A stretch of 64,000 nucleotides of DNA from Phenylobacterium hankyongense (GTDB lineage Bacteria > Pseudomonadota > Alphaproteobacteria > Caulobacterales > Caulobacteraceae), in contig NZ_QFYP01000001.1 in the NCBI RefSeq assembly GCF_003254505.1, positions 3,704,001 to 3,768,000 of the forward strand, written 5' to 3'. Shown here piece after piece: positions 34,789 to 44,051 of the stretch (position 1 is its first letter; every line of letters begins with the position of its first letter). The notes beneath the pieces are model-generated. The model worked only from the letters and a program-made list of their open reading frames with translations. It was not told where the DNA came from and made no database searches. Position numbers and translations under genes: made by a program.

Positions 34789-35364
34789 ATGGGCGTGGAT
34801 CCGGCCGGGCTCACCGAACGCCAGCAGAAGTGGTTCGCCTCCGTGCAGGCGAGCCTCGAGCGCGACACCGGCAAGTCGATGGACGAGTGGATCGCCATCG
34901 CCAGGACGTGCCCGGAGACCCGGCCGCGAGCCCGCAGCGCCTGGCTGAAGGAACACCATGGCCTGGGCGCCAACCGGGGCGCCGTCGTGCTCTCCGCCGC
35001 CTTCCCGGACACCGGCTGGGACCAGCCGCAAGCACTGCGCGCCGCCCTGTGGGCCGATCCGCAATCCGCGGCGATCCTCGAAGCCGTCGAAGCGGCGGCA
35101 TCCGCCCTGCCGGAGGTCGTCACCGGCCAGCGCAAGCAGTTCACCGCCTTCTCGCGCAAGGTGCAGTTCGCCGCCGCCCGGCCCGTGAAGGGCGGCAAGC
35201 TGATGCTGGGCCTGGCGGTCGAGCCCGGCGCCGATCCGCGCCTGGAGCCGCCCAGGAACGAGGCCTGGTCGGAGCGGCTGAAGGCGCGCCTGCTGCTGGA
35301 GAATCCGGACCAGGCGGACGCCGCGATCGCCGCGCTGCTCAGGGCGGCCTGGGCGCGGTCCTAG
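34789..35364 (+). CDS. DUF4287/DUF5655-type hypothetical protein
   Basis: A 191-residue protein. The N-terminal part, FASVQASLERDTGKSMDEWI then RSAWLKEHHGLGANRG, is characteristic of DUF4287. The C-terminal half, QFTAFSRKVQFAAARPVKGG followed by LMLGLAVE, resembles DUF5655, which often accompanies it. The function of both is unknown; related domains occur beside DNA-binding and transport proteins. The ATG at 34789 follows GGAGG. The stop codon shares CTAG with the convergent gene. Confidence 0.75.
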   Translation: MGVDPAGLTERQQKWFASVQASLERDTGKSMDEWIAIARTCPETRPRARSAWLKEHHGLGANRGAVVLSAAFPDTGWDQPQALRAALWADPQSAAILEAVEAAASALPEVVTGQRKQFTAFSRKVQFAAARPVKGGKLMLGLAVEPGADPRLEPPRNEAWSERLKARLLLENPDQADAAIAALLRAAWARS

Positions 35365-36527
35365 GCCTCGCCCTCGCGGAACGGGGAATACTCCTCCGCC
35401 AGCCATTCCATCTGCGCCTCCACCCCTTCGCGCTCCCGCATCACGAACTGTTCGACCGGACCGCGCAGGGCCGGGTCGGCGATGTAGTGGGCGGAGTAGA
35501 CCGGCGCCGGCAGGTAGCCGCGGGCGATCTTGTGCTCGCCCTGGGCGCCGGCCTCCACGCGGGCCAGGCCGCGGCCGATGGCCCATTCGATGGCCTGGTA
35601 GTAGCAAAGCTCGAAATGCAGGAAGGGGACCTCTTCCAGACAGCCCCAGTTGCGCCCGTAGAGGCAATCGTCGCCGATCAGGTTCAGGGCGCCGGCGATC
35701 CACCGCCCATCCCGCCGCGCCATGATCAGCAGCACCCGGTCCGCCATCCGCTCGCCGAGCAGGGAGAAGAACGGCCGCGAGAGGTAGGGCCGGCCCCACT
35801 TGCGCGAGCCGGTGTCCATGTAGAAGGCGAAGAAGGCGTCCCAGTGGTCCTCGGTCAGGTCCGCGCCGGTGATCGCATGGATCTCCAGGTCGGCCTGGGC
35901 GTCGCGACGCTCGCGGCGGATGGTCTTGCGACGGCCCGATGACAGCGCGGCCAGGAAGTCGTCGAAGGTGGCGTAGCCGCGGTTCTGCCAGTGGTACTGC
36001 TGGCCTTCCCGCAGGGCGAGGCCATGGCCGCCCATCCAGCGCCACTCGTCCTGGGTCGGGAAGTTCACGTGCAGCGAGGAGGCCCCATAGCGCTCGCACA
36101 GGGTGACCGCCCCGCCGATCAGCAGACCCCTCGCCGCCTCCGCGTCGACGTCCGGCCGCACCAGCAGCCGCGGGCCGGTGGCCGGCGTGAACGGCGCCGC
36201 CGACAGCAGCTTCGGATAATACCGCCCGCCCGCCCGCTCGTAGGCGTCGGCCCAGGCGTGGTCGAAGATGTATTCGCCCTGGCTGTGGGACTTCAGGTAG
36301 AGCGGCATCACCGCCGCCACCCGCCCCTTCCCGTCCTCGACCGACAGGTGCTGCGGACCCCAGCCGGTGCGCTCGACGGCGCAGCTGGCGGCCTCCAGGC
36401 TGTCCAGGAAGTCGTAGCGGACGAACGGATTGCCGGCGTAGGCGGGATTTCCGGCGCAGGCGTCCCAGGCCTCGCGCCCCACTTCGGCGACGCGGCGGTG
36501 GACCTGGACCGCCGGCTTCAGGGTCAC
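35361..36527 (-). CDS. FemAB/GNAT-like acyltransferase (DUF482 family)
   Basis: A 388-residue protein with a split GNAT fold: NPFVRYDFLDSLEAASC and MPLYLKSHSQGEYIFDHAW in the first half, then RKTIRRERRDA and YGRNWGCLEEVPFLHFELCYYQ in the second. These match the peptidoglycan-biosynthesis-like DUF482 proteins common in alphaproteobacteria; they are thought to transfer acyl or aminoacyl groups, but the substrate is unproven. The GTG start at 36527 overlaps the stop of the GDPD gene, making it the last gene of ridA-GDPD-acyltransferase. Confidence 0.82.
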   Translation of the reverse strand: MTLKPAVQVHRRVAEVGREAWDACAGNPAYAGNPFVRYDFLDSLEAASCAVERTGWGPQHLSVEDGKGRVAAVMPLYLKSHSQGEYIFDHAWADAYERAGGRYYPKLLSAAPFTPATGPRLLVRPDVDAEAARGLLIGGAVTLCERYGASSLHVNFPTQDEWRWMGGHGLALREGQQYHWQNRGYATFDDFLAALSSGRRKTIRRERRDAQADLEIHAITGADLTEDHWDAFFAFYMDTGSRKWGRPYLSRPFFSLLGERMADRVLLIMARRDGRWIAGALNLIGDDCLYGRNWGCLEEVPFLHFELCYYQAIEWAIGRGLARVEAGAQGEHKIARGYLPAPVYSAHYIADPALRGPVEQFVMREREGVEAQMEWLAEEYSPFREGEA

Positions 36528-37270
36528 GCCAGGAAGCCCTCGAAGATCAGGTTGTCGCATCCGTCCTTGACGGCGTCCCACTGCGCCGGGTCCCTCACCG
36601 TCCAGGCGACGATCGGCAAGCCGTCCGCGCGGCGCTGGGCGGCCAGCGGACAGGGCAGCATGTCCAGGCCCAGCGCCAGGAAGTGCGGCCGGGCGATCGC
36701 CACGTGCTCGAGGCCGGCGTAGGCCGCGCGCTGAGCCTCCGACATCTTCGGCGCGTCCTTGTAGGAGTAGCTGTCCAGCCCCCGCAGGACGCCCGGGAAC
36801 CGGTCGGCGAACCAGGCGTGCGAATAGGGATTGAAGCCGATCACGCAGACCGGGCCGTTGTGGTCGATCAGGACGTCATGGACCCGCTGCTCCAGGGGCC
36901 CGACCTGGCCGACGGGGGTCTTCAGTTCCACGTGCACCAGGGCGCGGCGGCCGACCAGGGCCAGGGTCTCCAGGAGGGTCGGGATGCGTTCGTCGGTCCC
37001 GGCCAGGCGCAGTTCGGCGAGGTCGGCGGCGCTGAGGTCCGCGAGCTGCGCGTCCACCCCGGTCATCCGCTTCAGGTTGGCGTCGTGGAACACCATGGCT
37101 TCGCCATCGGCGGAGAGCTGGACGTCGAGCTCGATGCCGTAGCCCGCGGCGCAGGCGGCCTGGAAGGCGCCCAGCGAGTTCTCCGGCGCGCCGTCCGGGC
37201 TCCACAGTCCGCGGTGGGCGACCGGCGGGTGGAACAGCCGTTCCCAGGCCTCGCCGAAGCGCGCCGTCAC
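36524..37270 (-). CDS. Glycerophosphodiester phosphodiesterase family protein
   Basis: A 248-residue TIM-barrel enzyme that splits glycerophosphodiesters into glycerol-3-phosphate and an alcohol. Catalytic residues are recognisable in VAHRGLWSPDGAPENSL (His-Arg and Glu), GIELDVQLSADGEAMVFHD (metal-binding Glu/Asp and second His) and VHVELK. No signal peptide, so it is cytoplasmic like UgpQ. The GTG start at 37270 overlaps the ridA stop by 4 bp. Confidence 0.9.
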   Translation of the reverse strand: MTARFGEAWERLFHPPVAHRGLWSPDGAPENSLGAFQAACAAGYGIELDVQLSADGEAMVFHDANLKRMTGVDAQLADLSAADLAELRLAGTDERIPTLLETLALVGRRALVHVELKTPVGQVGPLEQRVHDVLIDHNGPVCVIGFNPYSHAWFADRFPGVLRGLDSYSYKDAPKMSEAQRAAYAGLEHVAIARPHFLALGLDMLPCPLAAQRRADGLPIVAWTVRDPAQWDAVKDGCDNLIFEGFLA

Positions 37271-37728
37271 GACAGCAGGACCACCGCATCCACCTCGACG
37301 GCGAAGTTCAGGGGCAGGCGATAGACGCCGACCGCCGAGCGGGCGTGGCGCCCCGCGTCCCCGAACGCCTCGACCATCAGGTCGGAGGCGCCGTTCACCA
37401 CCTGGGGGATGTCGAAGAAGGTCGGACCGGCCTGGACGAAGCCGCCGAGCTTCACCACCCGCACGACCCGGCCGAGGTCGCCCTCGCAGGCGGCCTTCAT
37501 CTGGGCGATGAGGTTGATGGCGCAGAGCCGCGCGGCGCGCTTGGCGGTCTCGGCGTCGACGTCCTCGCCGACCACCCCCTTGATCCCGCCGGTGGCGTCC
37601 AGCGACACCTGTCCGGAGATGTGCAGGAGGTCGCCGGCCCGCACGAAGGGCACGTAGTTGGCGACGGGAGCGTTGGGCTGCGGAAGCGTGATTCCCAGCG
37701 CGGCGAGGCGGTCTTCGATGTGTGACAT
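37267..37728 (-). CDS. RidA/YjgF-family protein (longer subgroup)
   Basis: A 153-residue trimeric-fold protein. It has ITLPQPNAPVANYVPFVRAG, LLHISGQV, the central CAINLIAQMKAACEGDLGRV and the C-terminal HARSAVGVYRLPLNFAVEVDAV, where the Arg that binds carboxylates in imine deaminases is present in ARSAVG. RidA proteins hydrolyse reactive enamines/imines. The extended N-terminus places it in the larger subgroup. It is first gene of a three-gene overlapping operon. Confidence 0.88.
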   Translation of the reverse strand: MSHIEDRLAALGITLPQPNAPVANYVPFVRAGDLLHISGQVSLDATGGIKGVVGEDVDAETAKRAARLCAINLIAQMKAACEGDLGRVVRVVKLGGFVQAGPTFFDIPQVVNGASDLMVEAFGDAGRHARSAVGVYRLPLNFAVEVDAVVLLS

Positions 37729-37760
37729 GGGAGACCTCTAGCGCCCGCGCATCCATGAGA

Positions 37761-37790
37761 AAAGGCCCGGACCTCTCGGTCCGGGCCTTC
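37761..37790 (-). terminator. Rho-independent terminator after the phasin gene
   Basis: AAGGCCCGGACC-TCTC-GGTCCGGGCCTT is a perfect 12-bp stem. Read on the minus strand it ends in TTTT, so it closes the phasin transcript and separates it from ridA. Confidence 0.88.
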
Positions 37791-37828
37791 TGACGCCCCC
37801 GGCCCTTTCGGGCCGTCTCTGGGATGTC

Positions 37829-38263
37829 TTAGCGAGCGGCCTGCAGGCGCTCGACCATGGCGGTCACGCGCTCGTTCAGCGGCTTCATGGAGTCCTTCAC
37901 CGAGGCGGAGACGGTCTCGGACATCTGGCCGACCTGGGCCATGTAGGATTCGAGCGCGCTCTTGGCGAAAGCGGTCTGCAGTTCGACCACTTCCTGCACG
38001 CTCTTGGCGCCGGCCAGCGACTTGGCGGCGGCGACCTGGTTCTCGAAGCTGCTCTTGGAGAAGGCCATGGCCTGCGCGCCGAGGGCTTCAGCGCCCTTGG
38101 TCGCGGCGGTGACCGAGGCCACCACGGCTTCGAGGTTCTTCTTGGAATGGGTGTTGGCTTCGTTCAGCGTCGCCAGGGTCTTTTCCACGCCGTCCTTGAA
38201 GGCGACGTTGGAGGCGGCGGTGAACTGCTCGACGGTGGACTTCACGGCTTCGGCGGCGGCCAT
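37829..38263 (-). CDS. Phasin family protein
   Basis: A 144-residue helical protein with the Phasin_2 pattern: VEQFTAASNVAFKDGVEKTL, LEAVVASVTAATKGAEALG, then SLAGAKSVQEVVELQTAFAK near residues 90-110. Phasins coat polyhydroxyalkanoate granules. The ATG at 38263 follows CAGGAG. Two TGC-N3-GCA palindromes about 100 bp upstream look like targets of the PHA-responsive repressor PhaR. No other PHA genes are in the window. Confidence 0.88.
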   Translation of the reverse strand: MAAAEAVKSTVEQFTAASNVAFKDGVEKTLATLNEANTHSKKNLEAVVASVTAATKGAEALGAQAMAFSKSSFENQVAAAKSLAGAKSVQEVVELQTAFAKSALESYMAQVGQMSETVSASVKDSMKPLNERVTAMVERLQAAR

Positions 38264-38361
38264 CGGTTGGACTCCTGGAAACGGGCGACGGTGGGCGGCA
38301 TGAACGCCGCAATGCAGAAGGGCCGGAGGAGGCCCTGAAACGCAGTGGATTTCTCTCATGT

Positions 38362-38400
38362 TGCAGTGCAGCAGTCAATCGGATTTTGTGCACTGCACAA
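38362..38400. promoter_or_regulatory. Paired PhaR-type operators upstream of the phasin gene
   Basis: TGCAGTGCA at 38362-38370 and TGCACTGCA at 38389-38397, the second embedded in the perfect palindrome TTGTGCACTGCACAA (38386-38400). Their centres are 27 bp apart. PhaR of Paracoccus and relatives binds TGC-rich palindromes of this kind at phasin promoters and is released by PHA. Confidence 0.65.
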
Positions 38401-38567
38401 TGATCAGGTAGCCTTCCCGATCACGCTTGCGTGAGATAGCCCCCACAACCGCGACAATTGGGCCTGTTCAACAGCTGTTTACTCTCGCGCAACCGTAGCG
38501 GTGTCATGCTACGTGGGATTCACGGCGGCGGGCCGCCGCCACAACCTTTTGATTCGACGGACGAAGC

Positions 38568-39887
38568 ATGTTGAAGCACGCCCGCCGCCTGTTTGTTTCC
38601 CTAGGCCTGGCCGCCGCGACCCTGGTCGCGACGATCGCGCCGCCGGCCCAGGCGCAGATCCCCTATTTCCAGAACCTGCTGGCCGCGTCGCAGACCAAGT
38701 ACGCCGCCATCGTGGTGGACGCGAAGTCCGGCGAGGTGCTGTACGCCAAGCACGCCGACAGCCCGCGCTACCCGGCGTCGATCACCAAGATCATGACGCT
38801 GTACCTGACGTTCGAGGCCCTGGCCTCGGGCAAGCTGCGCCCCGACGACCGGGTGGTGTTCTCCCCCCACGCCGCCGCCCAGGCCCCCACCAAGCTCGGC
38901 ATCCGCGCCGGCGAGTCCGTCACCGTGTCGGAAGCCATGCAGGCGATGGCGGTGAAGTCCGCCAACGACGCGGCCGTGGCCATGGCCGAGAAGCTCGGCG
39001 GCTCCGAGAGCCGCTTCGCCGCGCTGATGACCCTGCGCGCCCAGGAACTGGGCATGCAGAACACCCATTTCGTGAACGCCAACGGCCTGCCGGACAGCCG
39101 GCAGCTGACCTCGGCCCGGGACATCGCCATCCTCTCGCGGGCGGTGATGCGCGACTATCCGCAGTACTACCGGCTGTTCAGCCAGCAGTCGTTCACCTTC
39201 CGCGGCCAGACCATCTCCAACCACAACCACCTCCTGGGCCGCATGCCCGGCGTGGACGGGCTGAAGACCGGCTTCACCAACGCCTCGGGCTTCAACCTGG
39301 CGGTCTCCGCCGTGCGCGACAACCGCCGCCTGATCGCGGTGGTCATGGGCGGCCCGACCACCGCTCAGCGCGACCAGAACGCCGAGGACCTGCTGCTCAC
39401 CGGCTTCGACGTCATGAAGCGCCGCTCGCTCGGCGAGAAGATCACCGTGGCGCAGAACCTGTTCGAGCCTGAACCCACCGGGCCCGTGGTCCGCGGCGGC
39501 AGCGACCAGGGCGACGGCGACCAGGACCAGCTGAAGATCGTGCTGGCCTCCGCCACGCCGCCGGCCCGCGCCTCCAACATCCAGATCGTCGAGCCCAAGC
39601 GCGCCGCCCGGATCGAAAAGGCCGAGCCCAAGGGCCGCAAGGCCGCCGCCAAGGCCGATGCGTGGTCCGTCCAGGTGGGCGAGTTCCGCCGCAGGTCCGA
39701 CGCCAAGGAGCAGATCGCCCTGGTGGAGAAGAAGTTCGGCAAGCACCTGGGCGACGCCAACGGCGACGCCAACCGCGCCGGCCGCCGCTATCAGGCCCGT
39801 TTCGACGGCATGTCGGAAGCCGAGGCGAAGAGCACCTGCCGGGCGATGAAGGCCAAGCGCCTCGCCTGCGAGGTCATCCGGAGCTGA
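38568..39887 (+). CDS. D-alanyl-D-alanine carboxypeptidase (PBP5 type) with C-terminal SPOR domain
   Basis: A 439-residue penicillin-binding protein. The signal peptide ends near AQA (residue 29). Active-site motifs are SITK (Ser71/Lys74), KSANDAAVAMAE (SxN) and LKTGFTNASG (KTG, about 227). The linker after the peptidase core is charged. A SPOR domain (AWSVQVGEFRRRSDAKEQI, about 365-439) binds denuded septal peptidoglycan, pointing to action at the division site. It trims the terminal D-Ala of pentapeptides. A terminator follows at 39912. Confidence 0.93.
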   Translation: MLKHARRLFVSLGLAAATLVATIAPPAQAQIPYFQNLLAASQTKYAAIVVDAKSGEVLYAKHADSPRYPASITKIMTLYLTFEALASGKLRPDDRVVFSPHAAAQAPTKLGIRAGESVTVSEAMQAMAVKSANDAAVAMAEKLGGSESRFAALMTLRAQELGMQNTHFVNANGLPDSRQLTSARDIAILSRAVMRDYPQYYRLFSQQSFTFRGQTISNHNHLLGRMPGVDGLKTGFTNASGFNLAVSAVRDNRRLIAVVMGGPTTAQRDQNAEDLLLTGFDVMKRRSLGEKITVAQNLFEPEPTGPVVRGGSDQGDGDQDQLKIVLASATPPARASNIQIVEPKRAARIEKAEPKGRKAAAKADAWSVQVGEFRRRSDAKEQIALVEKKFGKHLGDANGDANRAGRRYQARFDGMSEAEAKSTCRAMKAKRLACEVIRS

Positions 39888-39911
39888 TCCGCCCCTACAT
39901 CGCGATGTTGG

Positions 39912-39940
39912 AAAGCCCCGGGCTCGCGCCCGGGGTTTTC
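39912..39940 (+). terminator. Rho-independent terminator after the carboxypeptidase gene
   Basis: AAAGCCCCGGGC-TCGC-GCCCGGGGTTTTC: a GC-rich 8-10 bp stem followed by TTTTCTGTTT. It also separates the convergent DnaJ-domain gene. Confidence 0.87.
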
Positions 39941-39961
39941 TGTTTCAGGGGATTTTCTGTT

Positions 39962-40384
39962 TCAGGACTTGAGCAGCCGGTCGCGGGCGGCGTTGAGTTG
40001 GGCGGCCAGTCCTGAGGTGCCGCCCTTGTCGGGATGGGCGAGCCGCATCAGCCGCGAATAGGCCGCCTGGATCTCCTCCGGCGTAGCGTCGGGGCCGACG
40101 CCGAGGATCGAGCGCGCCTCGTCGAGGCTCATGCGGCCCCCCGGCGTCGGCTGGGCGGCGAGGCCCGTGCGCCGCGCCGACACCGCCAGCCACAGGCCAA
40201 GGACCACCAGCACGATCGCCGGCTCCCACGCCCCGCGCAAGCCGGCGTAGGCGGCTCCCGCAAGGGCGACGATGGCGAAGGCGGCCGACAGGAATCGCCA
40301 TTCCCGGCGTTTCAGGATCGGCTTGCCGCCGCTCGCCCACAGGATCAGCCAGAGCGCCGCGCAGCCGAGGGCGAGGTAGAGCAT
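39962..40384 (-). CDS. Membrane-anchored DnaJ-domain protein
   Basis: A 140-residue protein. Two or three hydrophobic segments occupy residues 1-70 (LYLALGCAALWLILWASGG; FLSAAFAIVALAGAAYAGL; IVLVVLGLWLAVS). A C-terminal J domain follows: SLDEARSILGVGPDATPEEIQ, then YSRLMRLAHPDKGGTSGLA with the HPD that activates Hsp70 ATPase. Domain order resembles Tim14/DjlC-type anchored co-chaperones. It starts 4 bp after mipZ and is surely co-transcribed with it. Confidence 0.85.
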   Translation of the reverse strand: MLYLALGCAALWLILWASGGKPILKRREWRFLSAAFAIVALAGAAYAGLRGAWEPAIVLVVLGLWLAVSARRTGLAAQPTPGGRMSLDEARSILGVGPDATPEEIQAAYSRLMRLAHPDKGGTSGLAAQLNAARDRLLKS

Positions 40385-40388
40385 GCGG

Positions 40389-41222
40389 CTATTCCGCCGC
40401 CATCCTCTGGCTCTCGTCCAGGCCGGAGAACCCCATGGCGCCCATCAGCGCCCGCAGCTCCTGGCGGGCCGCCACATGCTGCAGGGACATGGCCACCGGA
40501 CGGATGGTCGGCGACAGGTCGGCGATGGTCAGGCCGAACGGGAACAGCTCCCGATAGATCACCCGGTCGCGGAGGCCCGGCCCGACCCGGAAGCCGACCT
40601 TGCGGGACAGCGCGTTGACCCGCTCGTCCAGGCGCTTGCGGTTGCGCGCCTCGGTCGGCGCCAGGCGGTTGCGCAGCACGATCCAGTCGATCTGCTTGCG
40701 TTCGTTGGTGGCGCGCGCCTTGCGGCTGTTCCAGACGGTTTCGGAATAGAGGCTGTGGCGGGTCAGCTCCAGGGTGACCGGATCGACCACGCCCAGCATG
40801 TCGAAGTCCACGAAGCTGTCGTTCATCGGGGTGACGATCAGGTCGGCCTGGCCGTGGGCGGCGCGGCTGATCGCCGTGTCGCTGCCCGGGGTGTCGATCA
40901 GCAGGAAGTCGGCCTGGTCGAGCAGCTCGGCAATGGCGTCGCCGAACCGCGCCACGGCGTCGGCTTCGGAGGTCTGGGCCAGGGCCGCGCCGTCGGCGCT
41001 CAGCGGGTGCTCGATGGGCATGGGCGCGGCGACGCCGTTGGCCGCCAGCCACGCGCGGCGATTGGCGAAGAAGTGGCCGGTGGTCTGCTGCCGCAGGTCG
41101 AGGTCCAGCACCGCCACCTTGGCGCCCCCGTGCATCAGGGCTGTGGCGGTATGGATGGCGATGGTGGACTTGCCCGCCCCGCCCTTTTCATTCCCGACCA
41201 CGATGACGCTGGCCTGCGACAT
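40389..41222 (-). CDS. mipZ: Division-plane positioning ATPase MipZ
   Basis: A 277-residue ParA/MinD-family ATPase with deviant Walker A NEKGGAGKSTIAIH (Lys13 and Lys19), switch I LDLDLRQQTTGHFFANR and Walker B DFLLIDTPGSDTAISR. The sequence NDSFVDFDMLGVVDPVTLE and the C-terminus match MipZ of Caulobacter rather than ParA. MipZ forms a bipolar gradient from ParB-bound origins and inhibits FtsZ away from midcell. The gene diverges from panC and is followed by a DnaJ-domain gene. Confidence 0.95.
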   Translation of the reverse strand: MSQASVIVVGNEKGGAGKSTIAIHTATALMHGGAKVAVLDLDLRQQTTGHFFANRRAWLAANGVAAPMPIEHPLSADGAALAQTSEADAVARFGDAIAELLDQADFLLIDTPGSDTAISRAAHGQADLIVTPMNDSFVDFDMLGVVDPVTLELTRHSLYSETVWNSRKARATNERKQIDWIVLRNRLAPTEARNRKRLDERVNALSRKVGFRVGPGLRDRVIYRELFPFGLTIADLSPTIRPVAMSLQHVAARQELRALMGAMGFSGLDESQRMAAE

Positions 41223-41382
41223 TCGACACGCTCCACCCCAGGCCGGCGATCGCGCCGACTCGAACGCGGCTACGTGAGCCCGTTGTGGGGAGTCGCGTCA
41301 ACGCGCGCCTTGTCGCCGCCTGTGGATGGACGCCCTCGCCTGCCTCCGCCATAAGCGGCGCCGACCGGCCGGAGCCTACGAA

Positions 41383-42240
41383 ATGTCCGAACCCCCGCTG
41401 TCCGTCGTCCGCACCGTCGCCGACCTGCGCGCCCACGTGAGAACCTGGAAGGCGCGCGGCGAGCGGGTCGGCTTCGTGCCCACCATGGGCGCTCTGCACG
41501 AGGGCCATCTGTCGCTGGTGCGGCTGGCCCGCGAGCGCGCGGACCACGTGGTCGCCAGCGTCTTCGTCAACCCGACCCAGTTCGGCCCCAACGAGGACTT
41601 CGACGCCTATCCGCGCACCGAAGCCCGCGACGCCGAACTGTTGGCCTCCGCCGGCTGCGAGCTGCTGTTCGCGCCCGATGTGGCCGAGATGTACGCTCCC
41701 GGCTTCTCGACGACCGTCACCGTCGCCGGCGTCTCGGAGCCGTTGGACGGCGCCGCACGGCCGGGCCATTTCGCCGGCGTGGCGACGGTGGTCAGCAAGC
41801 TCCTCATGCAGGCCGCCCCCGACGTCGCGGTGTTCGGGGAGAAGGACTATCAGCAGCTGCAGGTGATCCGCCGGCTGGTGCGCGACCTGGACATTCCCGT
41901 GGAGATCGTCGGCGGCCCCACGGCGCGGGCGCCGGATGGCCTCGCCCTGTCCTCGCGCAACGCCTACCTCTCGGTCGAGGAACGCGCCGCAGCCCCCGCC
42001 CTCGCCCGCGCCCTGACCGCCGCCGCTGAGCAGCTCCGGGCCGGCGCAGCCGTCGACCAGACCGAGGCCCAGGCGCGCGCCGCCCTCGAGGCCGCAGGCT
42101 TTCGCAAGATCGATTACGTGGAGGTCCGCGCGGCCGACGACCTCGCCCGCCTGGGCCCCGGCCCGGTCGCGGCCCCGGCCCGGATCCTGGCCGCCGCCTT
42201 CCTCGGCCGGACGCGGTTGATCGACAACATCGCCGTCTGA
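41383..42240 (+). CDS. panC: Pantothenate synthetase
   Basis: PanC (285 aa) joins pantoate and beta-alanine with ATP. Motifs: [19 protein letters not shown], with the HIGH-like ATP site, then [36 protein letters not shown] and [11 protein letters not shown]. Normal length. The ATG at 41383 follows GGAG. panB is not adjacent. Confidence 0.96.
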   Translation: MSEPPLSVVRTVADLRAHVRTWKARGERVGFVPTMGALHEGHLSLVRLARERADHVVASVFVNPTQFGPNEDFDAYPRTEARDAELLASAGCELLFAPDVAEMYAPGFSTTVTVAGVSEPLDGAARPGHFAGVATVVSKLLMQAAPDVAVFGEKDYQQLQVIRRLVRDLDIPVEIVGGPTARAPDGLALSSRNAYLSVEERAAAPALARALTAAAEQLRAGAAVDQTEAQARAALEAAGFRKIDYVEVRAADDLARLGPGPVAAPARILAAAFLGRTRLIDNIAV

Positions 42241-42605
42241 GCCCGCCGGGCTGGCCCACGGCCGACACCTGCACTGTGGCGCGTCGTCGCATGGCCAAGC
42301 TGTGACTGCTCGCCGCAGACAAGGGGCGAAAGACGCTGCCGCGAGCAGTCTACAGCCAAGCTCCAAGTCGTTTGTTCCAGGCAGCTTAGCACCGCGACGG
42401 CGAAGCTTCCGAGGCGGGACGCAGACCTGGTAAGCGCAAGCGCGACCACATGATCTTGCTGGCGATCTACTGGCAACACCAAGTTATGCGACACCGTGTC
42501 GGCACGTGCTCTTAAGCCTGTCCGCGTACGGTTGGGGCCTGCGTGACTGTCGGGGTCGGGCGGCGTGCGGCGGCGGGGCGCCGGCACCAGAATACCGGGC
42601 GTTCC
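42241..42605. other. Intergenic region upstream of GH16 copy 1; no gene recognised
   Basis: The 365 bp have lower GC than the flanking genes and no supported ORF. Two blocks resemble the region upstream of the second GH16 gene. 42264-42291 contains ACACCT-n-CACTGTG, shared with 44834-44861. 42547-42565 (CTGTCGGGGTCGGGCGGCG) matches 45162-45180 with one mismatch and lies 41 bp before the ATG. These are likely remnants of a duplicated promoter/leader. Confidence 0.5.
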
Positions 42606-44051
42606 ATGTCTTATCTGAAGTACGACGGCACGCTGGCCGCTGAAACGGCTGCGCCGGTGACGGGTCTCTACGGGACCGACGGCGTCGATACGCTGACCGG
42701 GACCAGCCAGGCGGAGAGCCTGTGGGGCGGCCAGGGCGACCTGCTGACCGGCGGCCTCGGCGACGACACCTACTACCTGAAGTCGGCCACCGACCAGGTG
42801 GTCGAGCTGGCCGGCGGCGGCACGGACAAGATCGTCGCCTGGACCAACGTCTACCTGCCCCACTACGCCAACGTCGAGAACCTCGAGGTCGACGGCGACA
42901 AGACCTACGGCGCCGGCAATGCCGGCGACAACGTCATCCAGGGCGGCGCGGGTTCGCAGCAGCTCTACGGCGGCGGCGGCCAGGACGTGCTGATCGGCGG
43001 CGCCGGCGCCGACACCTTCATCGTCGTCAAGGGCCAGGGCAACGACGCCATCCAGGACTTCACCCCCGCCGACGGCGACGTGGTCCGCCTGACGGCCGGC
43101 TTCACCAGCTTCAGCCAGGTGCAGAGCCACCTCACCCAGGTCGGCGCCGACGTGAAGCTCGACCTCGGGAACGGCGACGGCCTGGTGTTCCGCAACCTGC
43201 AGGTCTCCCAGCTCAGCGCCGCCAACTTCCAGCTCCAGCTCGACCCCTCGAAGCTCGGCGCCATGACCTTCGACGACGAGTTCTCCGGCAAGCTCTCCAT
43301 CTGGGACGCCGAGAGCAACCCCACCGGCACCTGGCGCCCCGACTTCGGCTACCAGGGCAGCCAGGGCCTGGGCAGCTACACCCTGTCCAGCAACAACGAG
43401 CAACAGATCTACACCTCGCCCTACTTCCGCGACCACAACGGCGACTTCGCCGAGAGCCCCTTCACCTCGAACGCCGACGGCACCCTCTCGATCACCGCCA
43501 AGCCCTCCGCCAACCCCGAGATCTTCGGCTACGGCTACACCTCCGGCCTGATCTCCACCCAGCCGACCTTCTCCCAGACCTACGGCTACTTCGAGATGCG
43601 CGCCGAGCTGCCGCAGGCCGCCGGCGCCTGGCCCGCCTTCTGGCTGATCCCCGCCAACGGCGCCTGGCCGCCGGAGCTCGACGTCATGGAGACGCTGACC
43701 TCCGACCCCCACGCCGACTGGACCACCGAGCACTCCGGGGTCGGCGGCGTCCACACCTCCAACGGCGTCGCCTCCTTCATCCCCGACACCACCTCCGGCT
43801 TCCACACCTACGGCGTGCTGTGGACCCCCACCGACCTCGTCTGGTACGTCGACGGCGTCGAGACCTTCCACACCGCCACCCCCGCCGACATGAACACCCC
43901 CATGTACATGATCGCCAACATGGCGGTCGGCGGATGGGGCGGCGCCGTCGACAACGCCGACATGCCCGCCACCATGACCATCGACTACATCCACGCCTAC
44001 GCGCTCGCCGGCGACACCTCCAGCAGCACAGGCGGAGCCACCACCACGCCG
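42606..44051 (+). repeat. 1,446-bp direct repeat, copy 1
   Basis: Near-identical to 45223-46668 (offset 2,617 bp). Only three differences were found, all synonymous and all in the first 219 bp: 42689 T/C, 42731 C/T, 42824 G/C. The following 1,227 bp are identical. Confidence 0.93.

Noticed and set aside
42451-42516. A 21-codon ORF upstream of GH16 copy 1.
   Set aside because: No ribosome-binding sequence and no equivalent near copy 2.
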